A DNA stretch of 64,000 bases from Burkholderiales bacterium (GTDB lineage Bacteria; Pseudomonadota; Gammaproteobacteria; Burkholderiales; Burkholderiaceae_C): the NCBI GenBank assembly GCA_016213205.1, contig JACRAZ010000090.1, positions 96,849-160,848 of the forward strand. Direction: 5' to 3'. The notes under the pieces were generated by a model. The model ran no database searches and was not told the origin of the DNA. It worked only from the letters and a program-made list of their open reading frames with translations. Position numbers and translations under genes: made by a program. This document shows, piece after piece, positions 1 through 8,055 of this stretch. The stretch's first letter is position 1; every line of letters begins with the position of its first letter.

Positions 1-150
1 GGCGAGGCCTTCCGCGCCGCGATGAACACGCTGGACAGCATCGATGCCCAGGTGGCCGCCGTGGCCACCTTCTTCGATGCCCTGGCCGAACACCACCCGC
101 TGCTGCCGCAGGCGGCGGCCAACGACGATTTGCTGGCCCTCGAAGCATGA
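1..150 (+). CDS. dusB: tRNA-dihydrouridine synthase B, C-terminal end (partial)
   Basis: The window opens inside a plus-strand frame whose last 49 residues are visible, ending at the TGA at 148-150. The tail (TLDSIDAQVAAVATFFDALA) is compatible with the helical C-terminus of DusB, the flavoenzyme that reduces uridines in the tRNA D-loop, but is too short to prove it alone. The main evidence is context: the stop overlaps the fis start codon (ATGA), and dusB-fis is a conserved operon in proteobacteria. The catalytic barrel lies outside the window. Confidence 0.75.
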   Translation, partial: GEAFRAAMNTLDSIDAQVAAVATFFDALAEHHPLLPQAAANDDLLALEA

Positions 151-383
151 GCAAGAAGAAGATCGAAGAGTGCATCCGCGACAGCCTGGAGCAGTACTTC
201 AAGGACCTGCGCGGCACCGAGCCGCACGCGGTGCACGCCATGGTGGTGGGCACCGTCGAGAAGCCCATGCTGGAGGTCGTGATGAAGCACGCCGAAGGCA
301 ACCAGAGCAAGGCCGCCGACTGGCTGGGCATCAACCGCAACACGCTGCGCCGCAAGCTGCTCGATCACAAGCTGATCAAGTAG
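147..383 (+). CDS. fis: Fis family nucleoid-associated DNA-binding protein
   Basis: A 78-residue protein, somewhat shorter than the 98-residue enteric Fis. The C-terminal half is the Fis helix-turn-helix: the segment EGNQSKAADWLGINRNTLRRK (split over residues 50-70) is the diagnostic recognition unit. Fis dimers bend DNA and regulate rRNA, recombination and growth-phase genes. The N-terminal beta-hairpin arm of enteric Fis is shortened, as is usual for betaproteobacterial members. The start codon overlaps the upstream dusB stop, indicating translational coupling, and purH follows after 43 bp, so dusB-fis-purH probably form one transcript. Confidence 0.95.
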   Translation: MSKKKIEECIRDSLEQYFKDLRGTEPHAVHAMVVGTVEKPMLEVVMKHAEGNQSKAADWLGINRNTLRRKLLDHKLIK

Positions 384-426
384 CGCGCGTGCACCGATCC
401 CGATTCCTCCACTCCCCCACCCGCCC

Positions 427-1998
427 ATGACCACCGCCCTGCTTTCGGTCTCCGACAAGACCGGCATCGTCGACCTCGCCCGCGCGCTGCACCAGCGCGG
501 CATCAAGCTGCTGTCCACCGGCGGCACCGCGCGCCTCTTGGCCGACAACGGCCTGCCCGTGACCGAGGTGGCCGAGGTGACCGGCTTCCCCGAGATGCTG
601 GACGGCCGCGTGAAGACGCTGCACCCGCGCATCCACGGCGGCCTGCTGGCCCGGCGTGACATGCCCGAGCACATGGCCGCGCTCAAGGCGCACGGCATCG
701 CGCCGATCGACCTGCTGGTGATCAACCTCTACCCGTTTGCCCAGGCCACCGCGCGGCCCGACTGCACGCTGGAAGACGCGATCGAGAACATCGACATCGG
801 CGGCCCGGCCATGCTGCGCGCGGCGGCCAAGAACTGGCCCGACGTGGGCGTGGTGATCGACCCGGCCGACTACGCGCAGGTGCTCTCCGAACTCGACGCC
901 GGCGGCCTGACCCGCAAGACCAAGTTCGGTTTGGCCAAGAAGGTGTATGCCCACACGGCGGCCTACGACGGCATGATCACCAACTACCTCAGCGCGCTGG
1001 AAGCCGGCGCCGAGGACAAGCCCGCCGCGGTGCCGATGCGCGCCGACTATCCCGGCACCTACACCCTGCAGCTCGAGAAGGTGCAGGACATGCGCTACGG
1101 CGAGAACCCGCACCAGAGTGCTGCCTTCTATCGTGAGCGACAGCCGGCGCCGGGCACGCTGGCGCAGTGGAAGCAGCTGCAGGGCAAGGAGCTCAGCTTC
1201 AACAACATCGCCGATGCCGATGCGGCCTGGGAGTGCGTCAAGAGCTTCGACGCACCCGCCTGCGTCATCATCAAGCACGCCAACCCCTGCGGCGTGGCGG
1301 TGGGCGGCACCGCGGCCGAGGCCTATGCCAAGGCCTTCAAGACCGACCCCACCAGCGCCTTCGGCGGCATCATCGCGTTCAACCAGCCGCTCGATGCCGC
1401 GGCGGCCGATGCGGTGGCCAAGCAGTTCGTCGAAGTGGTCATCGCGCCCAGCATCACCGCCGAGGCGCGCGCGATCTTCGCGCCCAAGCAGAACGTGCGG
1501 CTGCTCGAAGTGCCGCTGTCCAAGCAGGGCAATGGGCTCGACTTCAAACGGGTTGGGGGTGGCATGCTGCTGCAATCGGCCGATGCGAAGAACGTGGCCG
1601 CCAGCGAGCTGAAGGTCGTCACCAAGCTGCAGCCCAGCCACGAGCAGATGCAGGACCTGCTGTTCGCCTGGAAGGTGGCCAAGTTCGTCAAGAGCAATGC
1701 CATCGTGTTCTGCGCCGGCGGCATGACCATGGGCGTGGGCGCGGGCCAGATGAGCCGCATCGATTCGGCCCGCATCGCCAGCATCAAGGCCGAGAACGCC
1801 GGCCTCACGCTCACCGGCACCGCGGTGGCCAGCGACGCCTTCTTCCCGTTCCGCGACGGGCTGGACGTGGTGGTGGATGCCGGCGCGAGCTGCGTCATCC
1901 AGCCCGGCGGCTCGATGCGTGATGCCGAGGTCATCAACGCGGCCGACGAGCGCGGCATCGCGATGGTGTTCACCGGCACGCGCCACTTCCGCCACTGA
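427..1998 (+). CDS. purH: Bifunctional AICAR transformylase / IMP cyclohydrolase
   Basis: PurH, 523 residues, full length for the family, catalyses the last two steps of de novo IMP synthesis in the cytoplasm. The N-terminal MGS-like cyclohydrolase domain spans about 1-140 and contains TLHPRIHGG (64-72). The C-terminal transformylase contains RYGENPHQ (223-230) and KHANPCGVA (283-291), whose Lys-His pair is catalytic in the family. The gene is intact with no frameshift. It follows fis closely, the usual Burkholderiales order, but is separated from ruvC by about 4.5 kb of other genes. Confidence 0.98.
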   Translation: MTTALLSVSDKTGIVDLARALHQRGIKLLSTGGTARLLADNGLPVTEVAEVTGFPEMLDGRVKTLHPRIHGGLLARRDMPEHMAALKAHGIAPIDLLVINLYPFAQATARPDCTLEDAIENIDIGGPAMLRAAAKNWPDVGVVIDPADYAQVLSELDAGGLTRKTKFGLAKKVYAHTAAYDGMITNYLSALEAGAEDKPAAVPMRADYPGTYTLQLEKVQDMRYGENPHQSAAFYRERQPAPGTLAQWKQLQGKELSFNNIADADAAWECVKSFDAPACVIIKHANPCGVAVGGTAAEAYAKAFKTDPTSAFGGIIAFNQPLDAAAADAVAKQFVEVVIAPSITAEARAIFAPKQNVRLLEVPLSKQGNGLDFKRVGGGMLLQSADAKNVAASELKVVTKLQPSHEQMQDLLFAWKVAKFVKSNAIVFCAGGMTMGVGAGQMSRIDSARIASIKAENAGLTLTGTAVASDAFFPFRDGLDVVVDAGASCVIQPGGSMRDAEVINAADERGIAMVFTGTRHFRH

Positions 1999-2021
1999 GC
2001 CTGGCCGGCGCGAGCCCGGCC

Positions 2022-2861
2022 ATGGCCGGCCCCGACTCCTGCCTGCTGGCGGCACCGCCCGCGCTGGCCGGCTGCGTGCGCGCCTTCTACTGGCACGACC
2101 TGCGCCCGCTGGGGCCGGAGCTCACGCTGGCGCAGCGCACGACCCATGTGCCGCCCGGGCCCTACAACGGGATCGTCTGGCTCGTCGAGGGCCAGGCCAC
2201 GCTGGTGGACTGCGGCGGCCGGGCGGTGCAGCAGGCGCTGCCGCCGGTGTTCGTGGCCGGTGCGCACAGGCACCCTTACCGCTCGCTGGCCATCGCCCCC
2301 TACTGTTCGTTCGGCCTGGCCTTCCAGCCCGCCGCGCTGGCGCTGCTGAGCGGCCTGCCGATGGGCGAGCGGCTGGACACGATCAGCGACGCGCGCAGCC
2401 TGCTGCCCGCCGACTGGCAGCCCTGGCTGGCCGAAGTGGCCACGGCGCCGGACCATGGCGCGCGCATCGCCGCCTGCGAGCGCTTCCTCGCGCCGCGCTG
2501 GGCCGCACTGGTGGCCGCGCAACCGGCCTGGCGCACGCTGGCCACGCAGGCCTGGCAGCGGGCCACCCGCGGCCCGCTGATCGCGGCACTGAACTGGAGC
2601 CAGCGCCACTTCCAGCGCCGCGCGCAAACGCTGATCGGCATGCCGCCCGGCGAGGTGGAACGCCTGCTGCGGGTGGAACGCGCGTTGCTGGACCTGCGCG
2701 ACGGCCGCGCCGCTGCCGCCGAAGCCGCCGCACTGAACGGCTACGCCGACCAGCCGCACTTCAGCCGCGAGGTGAAGGCGGCCTACCGCAGCAGCCCCGG
2801 TGCGCTGATGCAGCGCCTGGCCGAGGACGGCAGCGAGGACGACTGGCTGCTCAAGCTGTGA
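2022..2861 (+). CDS. AraC family transcriptional regulator
   Basis: A 279-residue protein. The C-terminal part (about 185-270) has the AraC double helix-turn-helix pattern, including the second-helix region ALNGYADQPHFSREVKAAYR (residues about 237-256) with the conserved G-x-x-D-x-x-x-F-x-R arrangement. The N-terminal part resembles the short sensing domain of AraC regulators that contain an early HxP / FVAGxHxxP stretch and lacks a classical cupin motif that I can see. It starts 23 bp after purH on the same strand and ends convergently with the next gene, the two 3' ends overlapping by 11 bp. The target genes cannot be inferred. Confidence 0.85.
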   Translation: MAGPDSCLLAAPPALAGCVRAFYWHDLRPLGPELTLAQRTTHVPPGPYNGIVWLVEGQATLVDCGGRAVQQALPPVFVAGAHRHPYRSLAIAPYCSFGLAFQPAALALLSGLPMGERLDTISDARSLLPADWQPWLAEVATAPDHGARIAACERFLAPRWAALVAAQPAWRTLATQAWQRATRGPLIAALNWSQRHFQRRAQTLIGMPPGEVERLLRVERALLDLRDGRAAAAEAAALNGYADQPHFSREVKAAYRSSPGALMQRLAEDGSEDDWLLKL

Positions 2862-3312
2862 GCAGGGCCCGGCGCACGCCAGCCAGCAGCAGCGCGGCCA
2901 GCAGGCCCAGCAGCACCCCGGCGCCCCAGCGGTGCTGCGCCGCATCGGTGCGCGCAAAACCCGCTGCATCGCCGGCCTGGGCCTGCGCACGGCGGCGCCA
3001 CACCAGGCGCACGCACCACAGGTTCAAGCCCACGGCCAGCAGGCCGGCGGCCATCTTGGCCAGCAACCAGCCATCGGCCGGCGCGCGGGCATGGGCCATC
3101 ACCACGCCACTGAGCAGCACGCCACAGAAGGACGGCAACTCCACCCAGCGGTCCACGCGCCAGTGCAGGTCAGCCAGCGCCCGGTGGGCCGCCGGGCCCT
3201 GCGCCAGCATCTCGCGCTCGAACAATGCTTCGGTGAGCACGCAGCCCAGCCAGGCGCCCACGCACAGCAGGTGCAGGATCAACCATCCGGTGTGCATGAC
3301 GAATCCATCCAT
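2851..3312 (-). CDS. Four-helix integral membrane protein, unknown function
   Basis: A 153-residue hydrophobic protein with about four predicted transmembrane segments (roughly residues 7-27, 58-74, 84-104 and 130-150). A histidine near the membrane face of helix 1 (LILHLLCVGAW) and others in the first loop recall CopD/DUF2269-like membrane proteins that may bind haem, but that is inference only. It lies 8 bp downstream of the orphan nuoB-like gene on the same strand and so is probably co-transcribed with it. An alternative start is Met6. The last 11 bp overlap the convergent AraC gene. Confidence 0.7.
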   Translation of the reverse strand: MDGFVMHTGWLILHLLCVGAWLGCVLTEALFEREMLAQGPAAHRALADLHWRVDRWVELPSFCGVLLSGVVMAHARAPADGWLLAKMAAGLLAVGLNLWCVRLVWRRRAQAQAGDAAGFARTDAAQHRWGAGVLLGLLAALLLAGVRRALLTA

Positions 3313-3320
3313 TTTGAACG

Positions 3321-3899
3321 TTATCGGCTGAACACCCGGCGCTCGCGCACCCGGCGCTGCAGCTGCAGGATGCCGTACAGCAGCGCCTCGGCCGTGGGCG
3401 GGCAGCCGGGCACGTACACATCCACCGGCACCACGCGGTCGCAGCCCCGCACCACCGAGTAGGCGTGGTGGTAGTAGCCGCCGCCGTTGGCGCAGGAGCC
3501 CATCGAGAGCACGTAGCGCGGCTCGGCCATCTGGTCGTACACCCGGCGCAGGGCCGGCGCCATCTTGTTGGTGAGCGTGCCGGAGATGATCATCAGGTCG
3601 GCCTGCCGCGGGCTGGCGCGCGGGATCATGCCGAAGCGGTCCATGTCATAGCGCGCCGCCGCCGCGTGGATCATCTCCACCGCGCAGCAGGCCAGCCCGA
3701 AGGTCATGTACCACAGGCTGTGGCCGCGGGCGGCCTGGGTCAGGGCATCCAGGCGGGTGAGCAGGTAGCCGTCGCGTTCGAGCGTGGGCACGGTATCCGG
3801 CGCGAGGGCCAGGGCCGGCGGCCGGGATGGCAAGGGTGAAGCGTCCATGCCGGCATGGTGCGGCGTGGACGGGGCGCCTGTCTTGAACGGAAACGACAT
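3321..3899 (-). CDS. Orphan NuoB-like [4Fe-4S] subunit (NADH-quinone oxidoreductase B family)
   Basis: A 192-residue protein with the complete NuoB signature: GLACCAVEM (Cys71, Cys72), SMGSCANGGG (Cys136) and YVPGCPPTAEALLYG (Cys166). These four cysteines bind cluster N2 in complex I, the last electron carrier before quinone. All are present, so the fold and cluster are probably intact. No other nuo gene (A, C, D or the membrane arm) is nearby; the only likely operon partner is a four-helix membrane protein. The N-terminal 40 residues are proline/alanine-rich and unlike standard NuoB; Met18 is an alternative start. It is probably a paralogue rather than the complex I subunit itself. Confidence 0.85.
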   Translation of the reverse strand: MSFPFKTGAPSTPHHAGMDASPLPSRPPALALAPDTVPTLERDGYLLTRLDALTQAARGHSLWYMTFGLACCAVEMIHAAAARYDMDRFGMIPRASPRQADLMIISGTLTNKMAPALRRVYDQMAEPRYVLSMGSCANGGGYYHHAYSVVRGCDRVVPVDVYVPGCPPTAEALLYGILQLQRRVRERRVFSR

Positions 3900-3927
3900 C
3901 GGCCGCGGCGCCGCCGGCGCGCTGCCT

Positions 3928-4533
3928 TCAGCCCGGCGCCCAGCGCATCACCGGCCGCCCTGGCTTGCGGCACGCCACTTCGGTGAACCCGGCGGCATCG
4001 AACATCGAGCGTGTGCCGAACCACAGGTGCTCGTCGGCCGCAGGGCCGGGCCGGTCCACGGGGTAGGCCTCGAGCGTGAGGGCGTGCCGGCGTGCATGGT
4101 CGATGGCGCCGGCCAGCAGCGCACGCGCCACGCCCTGCCCACGGCAGGCGCCGGGCACGACGAAGCAGATGACGGACCACACCGCTTGCGCGTCTACCGG
4201 CTTCATCACCGGCGAGCGCCGCAGCTTGGCATAGTCCTCGCGCGGGCCCACCGAGAGCCAGCCCACCGGCTCGCCGGCCCGGTAGGCCAGCAGGCCCGTG
4301 AAGCGGCCCGCGTCCACCAGCGCCGTCAGCGCCGCCCGGTTGGCGGCGGCCGCCGGGCTGCCGGCGGGCCGGGGTGCGGCCGGGCCGCTGCGGCGGTAGT
4401 ACATGCACCAGCAGCTGCGGGCCTGCGAACAGCCGCGGCCCGCGAACACGGCCTCGAGCGCGGGCCAGCGCGCCGGCGTCAGGGGCTGGATCTCGAGCAC
4501 GCCGTCAGTGGCGGTGACGGTGACTTCCATCAT
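3928..4533 (-). CDS. GNAT family N-acetyltransferase
   Basis: A 201-residue protein when started at the ATG at 4533 (the Met-Met pair); an upstream extension is possible but is arginine/histidine-rich and unlikely. The acetyl-CoA binding motif A of the GNAT fold is visible as VVPGACRGQGVARALL (about residues 123-138), followed by a typical AxxxxRxxA helix. The N-terminal part contains a CxxC-like CSQARSCWCMYYRR segment, found in a sub-group of GNAT proteins of unknown substrate. The gene lies 28 bp upstream of nuoB on the same strand and may share a transcript with it. Confidence 0.85.
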   Translation of the reverse strand: MMEVTVTATDGVLEIQPLTPARWPALEAVFAGRGCSQARSCWCMYYRRSGPAAPRPAGSPAAAANRAALTALVDAGRFTGLLAYRAGEPVGWLSVGPREDYAKLRRSPVMKPVDAQAVWSVICFVVPGACRGQGVARALLAGAIDHARRHALTLEAYPVDRPGPAADEHLWFGTRSMFDAAGFTEVACRKPGRPVMRWAPG

Positions 4534-4694
4534 GCCGCGCCCTGCCGGGTGGCGACCGCTTGCCCCCGCCGCGTGGGATGGGCAGGGCCGGTGGTGCTCA
4601 TGGTGCCAATGGCGAAGGCTCGCATGCGGCCATTCTGTGTCGTGCCGACGCACGCGGCGAGCCAGGCCCGCATCACCCCGTAAGATGCCGCCCC

Positions 4695-5315
4695 ATGACC
4701 CGCGCCGAGGCCATGGGCCTGTTGCTCTCTGCCATCGCGCGCCTGATCACCGGCGCGCAGGGCCACTGGAAAGGCTGCCCCCCCAAGGCCGAGCAGCGCA
4801 TCTACTTCGCCAACCACCAGAGCCACCTGGACTGGGTGCTGATCTGGGCCGCGCTGCCCACCGAGCTGCGCTCGGTCACGCGGCCGATCGCGGCCAAGGA
4901 CTACTGGACCTCCAGCCCCTTCAAGCACTGGCTCACGCGCGAGGTGTTCAACGCCGTGTACGTGAACCGCCAGCGCACCGACGACCAGGACCCGCTGGAG
5001 CCCCTGCTCGAGGCCTTGTCGCATGGCGATTCGCTGGTGATCTTTCCCGAGGGCACACGCAGCAACAAGGGCCTGCCGCAGCCCTTCAAGAGCGGGCTGT
5101 ACCACCTGGCCGAGCAGTTTCCCGACGTGCAGCTGATTCCCACCTGGATCGACAACGTGCAGCGTGTGATGCCCAAGGGCGAGGTGGTGCCGGTGCCCAT
5201 CCTCTGCACCGTGACCTTCGGCGCGCCGATCACGCTGGCGCCGGGCGAGGACAAGCGGGCCTTCCTCGACCGGGCACGCGACGCGGTGGTCGCCCTCAAG
5301 CCGGTGTTGAACTGA
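4695..5315 (+). CDS. 1-acyl-sn-glycerol-3-phosphate acyltransferase (PlsC-like)
   Basis: A 206-residue acyltransferase that would convert lysophosphatidate to phosphatidate at the inner membrane. The catalytic HX4D box is NHQSHLDW (His37-Asp42 region), and the substrate-binding block is FPEGTRS (about 117-123). The start at 4695 was chosen because homology to the family begins just after it; the upstream in-frame extension is low-complexity. It is followed after about 190 bp by a CdsA-like gene, the next enzyme in phospholipid synthesis, so the two probably act together. A housekeeping plsC is expected elsewhere. Confidence 0.88.
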   Translation: MTRAEAMGLLLSAIARLITGAQGHWKGCPPKAEQRIYFANHQSHLDWVLIWAALPTELRSVTRPIAAKDYWTSSPFKHWLTREVFNAVYVNRQRTDDQDPLEPLLEALSHGDSLVIFPEGTRSNKGLPQPFKSGLYHLAEQFPDVQLIPTWIDNVQRVMPKGEVVPVPILCTVTFGAPITLAPGEDKRAFLDRARDAVVALKPVLN

Positions 5316-5362
5316 CATGGAACACCACCCCGGCCGCCTGGCGGCCGCCCCCGAGGGGCTGA

Positions 5363-5396
5363 CCAAACCCGACCGGGCAACCCGGATCGGGTTTGG
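5363..5396. repeat. Long near-perfect inverted repeat between plsC-like and cdsA-like genes
   Basis: Arms CCAAACCCGA+CCGGG and CCCGG+TCGGGTTTGG pair around a CAA loop with one bulged A, giving a 15-bp stem. It is not followed by a T-run, so it is more likely an mRNA stability or attenuating structure, or part of an extragenic palindromic element, than a simple Rho-independent terminator. The surrounding gap (5316-5509) holds no credible gene. Confidence 0.55.
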
Positions 5397-5509
5397 CGCG
5401 TCGATCCACGGCCCACGCCCCTGGCCGCTGCGCGGCCTGTCCCCTGCCGGGGACGAAGACACCCGTTTCATGAGTCGAGGGCCGCGCCATGCGCGGCGGA
5501 GCAACTGAC

Positions 5510-6484
5510 ATGGGCACGCTGCGCCGGCTCTCTGCCAACGAACAGGTCGCGCTGCTGTTCGTCATCCTCTTCGGCCTGCTGCTGCTGGTGTCGGCCGTGG
5601 CCGCGCTGCGCCAGCTGCGCGAGCGCGAAGGTCGTGCGCGCGAGCGTGACCTGCGCTTCCGCCGCGAGCTGCGTGCGGTGTGGATCAGCGCGGTGGTGTT
5701 CTGGGCCGCCTGGGTGTCCGGCGCCGCGGGCGCCACGCTGTTGTTCGGCGTGATCTCCTTCCTGGCGCTGCGCGAGTACATCACGCTGCTGAAAACGCGG
5801 CCCGGCGACCACCGCAGCCTGCTGCTGGCCTTCTTTGCGGTGCTGCCGATCCAGTTCGTGCTGGTGGGCAGCCGCAGCTTCGACCTGTTCTCGGTGTTCA
5901 TCCCGGTCTACGTGTTCCTGGCCATCCCGGTGGTGAGCGCGCTCGCCGGCGACCCGGAACGGTTCCTCGAGCGCAACGCCAAGATCCAGTGGGGCATCAT
6001 GGTCTGCGTCTACGGCCTGTCGCATGCGCCGGCGCTGCTGCTGCTGGACTTTCCGCAGGCCCAGGGGCGGGGCGCCTTCCTGCTGTTCTTCCTGGTGATG
6101 GTGTCGGCCTGCGCCCAGATCGCGCAGGAGGTGGCCAGCCGCCGGCTGCGCCACCTGCCGCTGGCGCGCCAGATCGACCGGCTGTTCTCGTACCGCGGCT
6201 TTGCGCTGGGCGTGCTGATCGCGGGCGTGATCGGTGCCGCGCTGTACTGGATCACGCCGTTCAAGGCGCCCCAGGCCCTGGCCATGGCGCTGATCGCCGC
6301 GGCCTCGGGCACGCTGGGCGAGTTCGTGATGCGCACGCTGAAGAAGGACGCCGGCATCAGCCACTGGGGCAACGCGGTGGCGGTCACGGGCGCGGTGGGC
6401 CTGCTCGACCGGGTGGCACCGCTGTGCTTCGCGGCGCCGGTGTTCTTCCATTCGGTGCGCTGGTACTTCCAGCTCAAGCCCTGA
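5510..6484 (+). CDS. CdsA-like phosphatidate cytidylyltransferase family membrane protein
   Basis: A 324-residue polytopic protein with about eight hydrophobic segments. The C-terminal region (GEFVMRTLKKDAGI then LLDRVAPL) aligns with the CdsA signature, which couples CTP and phosphatidate to CDP-diacylglycerol. The alignment is imperfect: the usual H-G-G is replaced by T-G-A-V-G and the second aspartate of the LDR-x-D end is alanine, so activity is uncertain. The ATG at 5510 is preferred over the in-frame ATG at 5489, because homology begins near it. It is paired with the PlsC-like gene upstream, as in YnbB-type paralogue operons. Confidence 0.8.
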   Translation: MGTLRRLSANEQVALLFVILFGLLLLVSAVAALRQLREREGRARERDLRFRRELRAVWISAVVFWAAWVSGAAGATLLFGVISFLALREYITLLKTRPGDHRSLLLAFFAVLPIQFVLVGSRSFDLFSVFIPVYVFLAIPVVSALAGDPERFLERNAKIQWGIMVCVYGLSHAPALLLLDFPQAQGRGAFLLFFLVMVSACAQIAQEVASRRLRHLPLARQIDRLFSYRGFALGVLIAGVIGAALYWITPFKAPQALAMALIAAASGTLGEFVMRTLKKDAGISHWGNAVAVTGAVGLLDRVAPLCFAAPVFFHSVRWYFQLKP

Positions 6485-6506
6485 ACGCCGCCCGGCACCG
6501 CCCTGC

Positions 6507-7055
6507 ATGCGCATCCTCGGCATCGACCCCGGCCTGCAGCGCACCGGCTTCGGCGTGGTGGAGGTGCAGGGGGCCGCGCTGCGCTACGTGGCCAGCGGCA
6601 CCATCAGCACGCTGGAGGCCACGCGTGGCAACCTGCCGGCACGGCTGAAGATCATCTTCGCCGGCGTGGCCGAGGTGATGCAGCGCTACCAGCCCGAGGC
6701 GGCCTCGGTCGAGATCGTGTTCGTCAACGTCAACCCGCAGAGCACGCTGCTGCTGGGCCAGGCGCGCGGCGCAGCGCTGGCCGCGCTGGTGCAGGGCGAG
6801 ATGCCGGTGGCCGAGTACACCGCGCTGCAGATGAAGAAGGCCATCGTCGGCCACGGCCTGGCCAACAAGGGCCAGGTGCAGGAGATGGTGATGCGCCTGC
6901 TCAAGCTGCCCGGCCTGCCCGGCAAGGACGCGGCCGACGCGCTGGGCCTGGCCATCACCCACGCCCATGCGGCACGCAGCTTCCAGGCCCTGGGGGCGGC
7001 GACCGACTTGAACCGCCGCAGCCATGCGCAGTACAAACGGGGTCGGACCTATTGA
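6507..7055 (+). CDS. ruvC: Holliday junction endonuclease RuvC
   Basis: A 182-residue resolvase that cuts four-way junctions during recombinational repair. The RNase H-like fold motifs are visible: GIDPGLQRTGFGVV at 5-18 with the first catalytic Asp7, SVEIVFVN with the Glu near 69, and GKDAADALGLAITHAH with the last acidic pair near 142-145. The start lies 22 bp after the CdsA-like gene. RuvA and RuvB, which normally follow in this order of bacteria, are absent; the next gene is a hydrolase. Confidence 0.97.
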   Translation: MRILGIDPGLQRTGFGVVEVQGAALRYVASGTISTLEATRGNLPARLKIIFAGVAEVMQRYQPEAASVEIVFVNVNPQSTLLLGQARGAALAALVQGEMPVAEYTALQMKKAIVGHGLANKGQVQEMVMRLLKLPGLPGKDAADALGLAITHAHAARSFQALGAATDLNRRSHAQYKRGRTY

Positions 7056-7073
7056 CCCCCATCGGAGAACCCC

Positions 7074-7778
7074 ATGAGCCACCCCGTGCACACCCAGTGG
7101 ATCGACATCGGCGAATCCGGCGGACAGAGCGCCTACCTGGCACTGCCGCCGGCCGGGCGCGGGCCGGGCCTGCTGCTGCTGCAGGAGATCTTCGGCGTCA
7201 ACGCCCACATCCAGGCGGTGGCCAAGCAGTTTGCGCTCGAAGGCTTCGTGGTGCTGGCGCCCGATGTGTTCTGGCGCCAGGCGCCGCGGGTGGAGCTGGG
7301 CTACGAGGGCGCCGAGCGCCAGCGCGGCGTCCAGCTGGCGGGCCAGGTGCAGCCGGCCGAGCTGCTGGCCGACCTGCAGGCTGCCGCCGCGACGCTGCGC
7401 GGCCGCACCGAGCTGGGGGGTGCCAAGGTGGGCGCGCTGGGCTACTGCATGGGCGGGCGCCTGGCCTTCAACGCCGCGGCGCTGGCCGGTGTGGATGCGG
7501 CGGTGTGCTACTACGGCGGTGGCATCCAGAACCAGCTGGACCTGGCACCGCGCATCGGCTGCCCGGTGCAGTTTCACTATGCCGGCCACGACGACCACAT
7601 CCCGCCCGCCGCGGTGGACAAGGTGCGCGACGCGATGGCCGGCCGCGCGGCCGAGATCCACCTCTACCCCGGTGCGATGCACGGCTTCAATTGCTGGGCC
7701 CGGGCGTCCTATCACCCGGCCAGCGCGGCCCTGGCACATGGGCGCAGCCTGGTGTTCCTGGCCGAGCGCTTGTTCTGA
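7074..7778 (+). CDS. Dienelactone hydrolase family protein
   Basis: A 234-residue alpha/beta hydrolase. The nucleophile elbow is GYCMGG with Cys125 in place of serine, as in dienelactone hydrolases; QEIFGVN (37-43) carries the conserved Glu, Asp174 lies in GHDDHIP and His203 in AMHGFNC. All members of the catalytic set are present. Dienelactone hydrolases open chlorocatechol-derived lactones, but most chromosomal homologues such as this one have unknown substrates. It starts 18 bp after ruvC, probably by operon extension, and there is no aromatic degradation gene nearby. Confidence 0.88.
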   Translation: MSHPVHTQWIDIGESGGQSAYLALPPAGRGPGLLLLQEIFGVNAHIQAVAKQFALEGFVVLAPDVFWRQAPRVELGYEGAERQRGVQLAGQVQPAELLADLQAAAATLRGRTELGGAKVGALGYCMGGRLAFNAAALAGVDAAVCYYGGGIQNQLDLAPRIGCPVQFHYAGHDDHIPPAAVDKVRDAMAGRAAEIHLYPGAMHGFNCWARASYHPASAALAHGRSLVFLAERLF

Positions 7779-7802
7779 GCGGCGCTGGCGGGCGAACCCG
7801 GC

Positions 7803-7821
7803 CCGCCGCCATGGGCGGCGG
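7803..7821. terminator. Stem-loop between convergent genes, possible bidirectional terminator
   Basis: CCGCCGCC and GGCGGCGG form a perfect 8-bp stem around a 3-base loop in the 51-bp gap between the convergent hydrolase and small membrane protein genes. There is no T-run, so termination by this structure alone is a guess based on position. Confidence 0.4.
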
Positions 7822-7829
7822 CGCGCGGC

Positions 7830-8042
7830 TCAGTGCAGCAGCATGCGGATGCCGTCGATCACCCGCTTGAAGATCCAGATGTTGAACGTGCCCAGTGCCA
7901 CCACGATGGCCCAGCGGTACAGCGCCACCGCGCGCTCGCGCGGCACATGCTCGCCAGTACTGATGTGCAGCACGAAGAACACGCCCGAGCCCGTGGCCGT
8001 CAGCACGAACAGAATGCCGCAGATCCAGTAGATGACCGTCAT
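7830..8042 (-). CDS. Small two-helix membrane protein (paralogue of the next gene)
   Basis: A 70-residue protein with two predicted membrane helices (about 5-27 and 43-62) joined by a polar loop STGEHVPRERAVALYRWA. The loop plus second helix matches the 61-residue neighbour at 8056-8241 (pattern T-G-x-x-V-x-R-x-R-x-V-x-x-x-x-W-A), so the pair probably arose by duplication. It is 13 bp downstream of that neighbour and both follow lpxC on the minus strand, suggesting an envelope role, but no function is known to me. Confidence 0.7.
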   Translation of the reverse strand: MTVIYWICGILFVLTATGSGVFFVLHISTGEHVPRERAVALYRWAIVVALGTFNIWIFKRVIDGIRMLLH

Positions 8043-8055
8043 CGTGGCCGCGACT

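Noticed and set aside
44..430. Frame overlapping dusB end, fis and the gap before purH
   Set aside because: It overlaps two well supported genes in another frame and its product is Arg/Pro-rich without homology.
376..2055. Long antisense frame opposite purH (559 codons)
   Set aside because: It mirrors the codon bias of purH in a GC-rich genome, is rich in Arg/Gly/His and has no recognisable domain. Same reasoning for other long antisense frames such as 13239-15329, 20221-22374, 53210-57697 (all but its ureB end) and 59468-62017.
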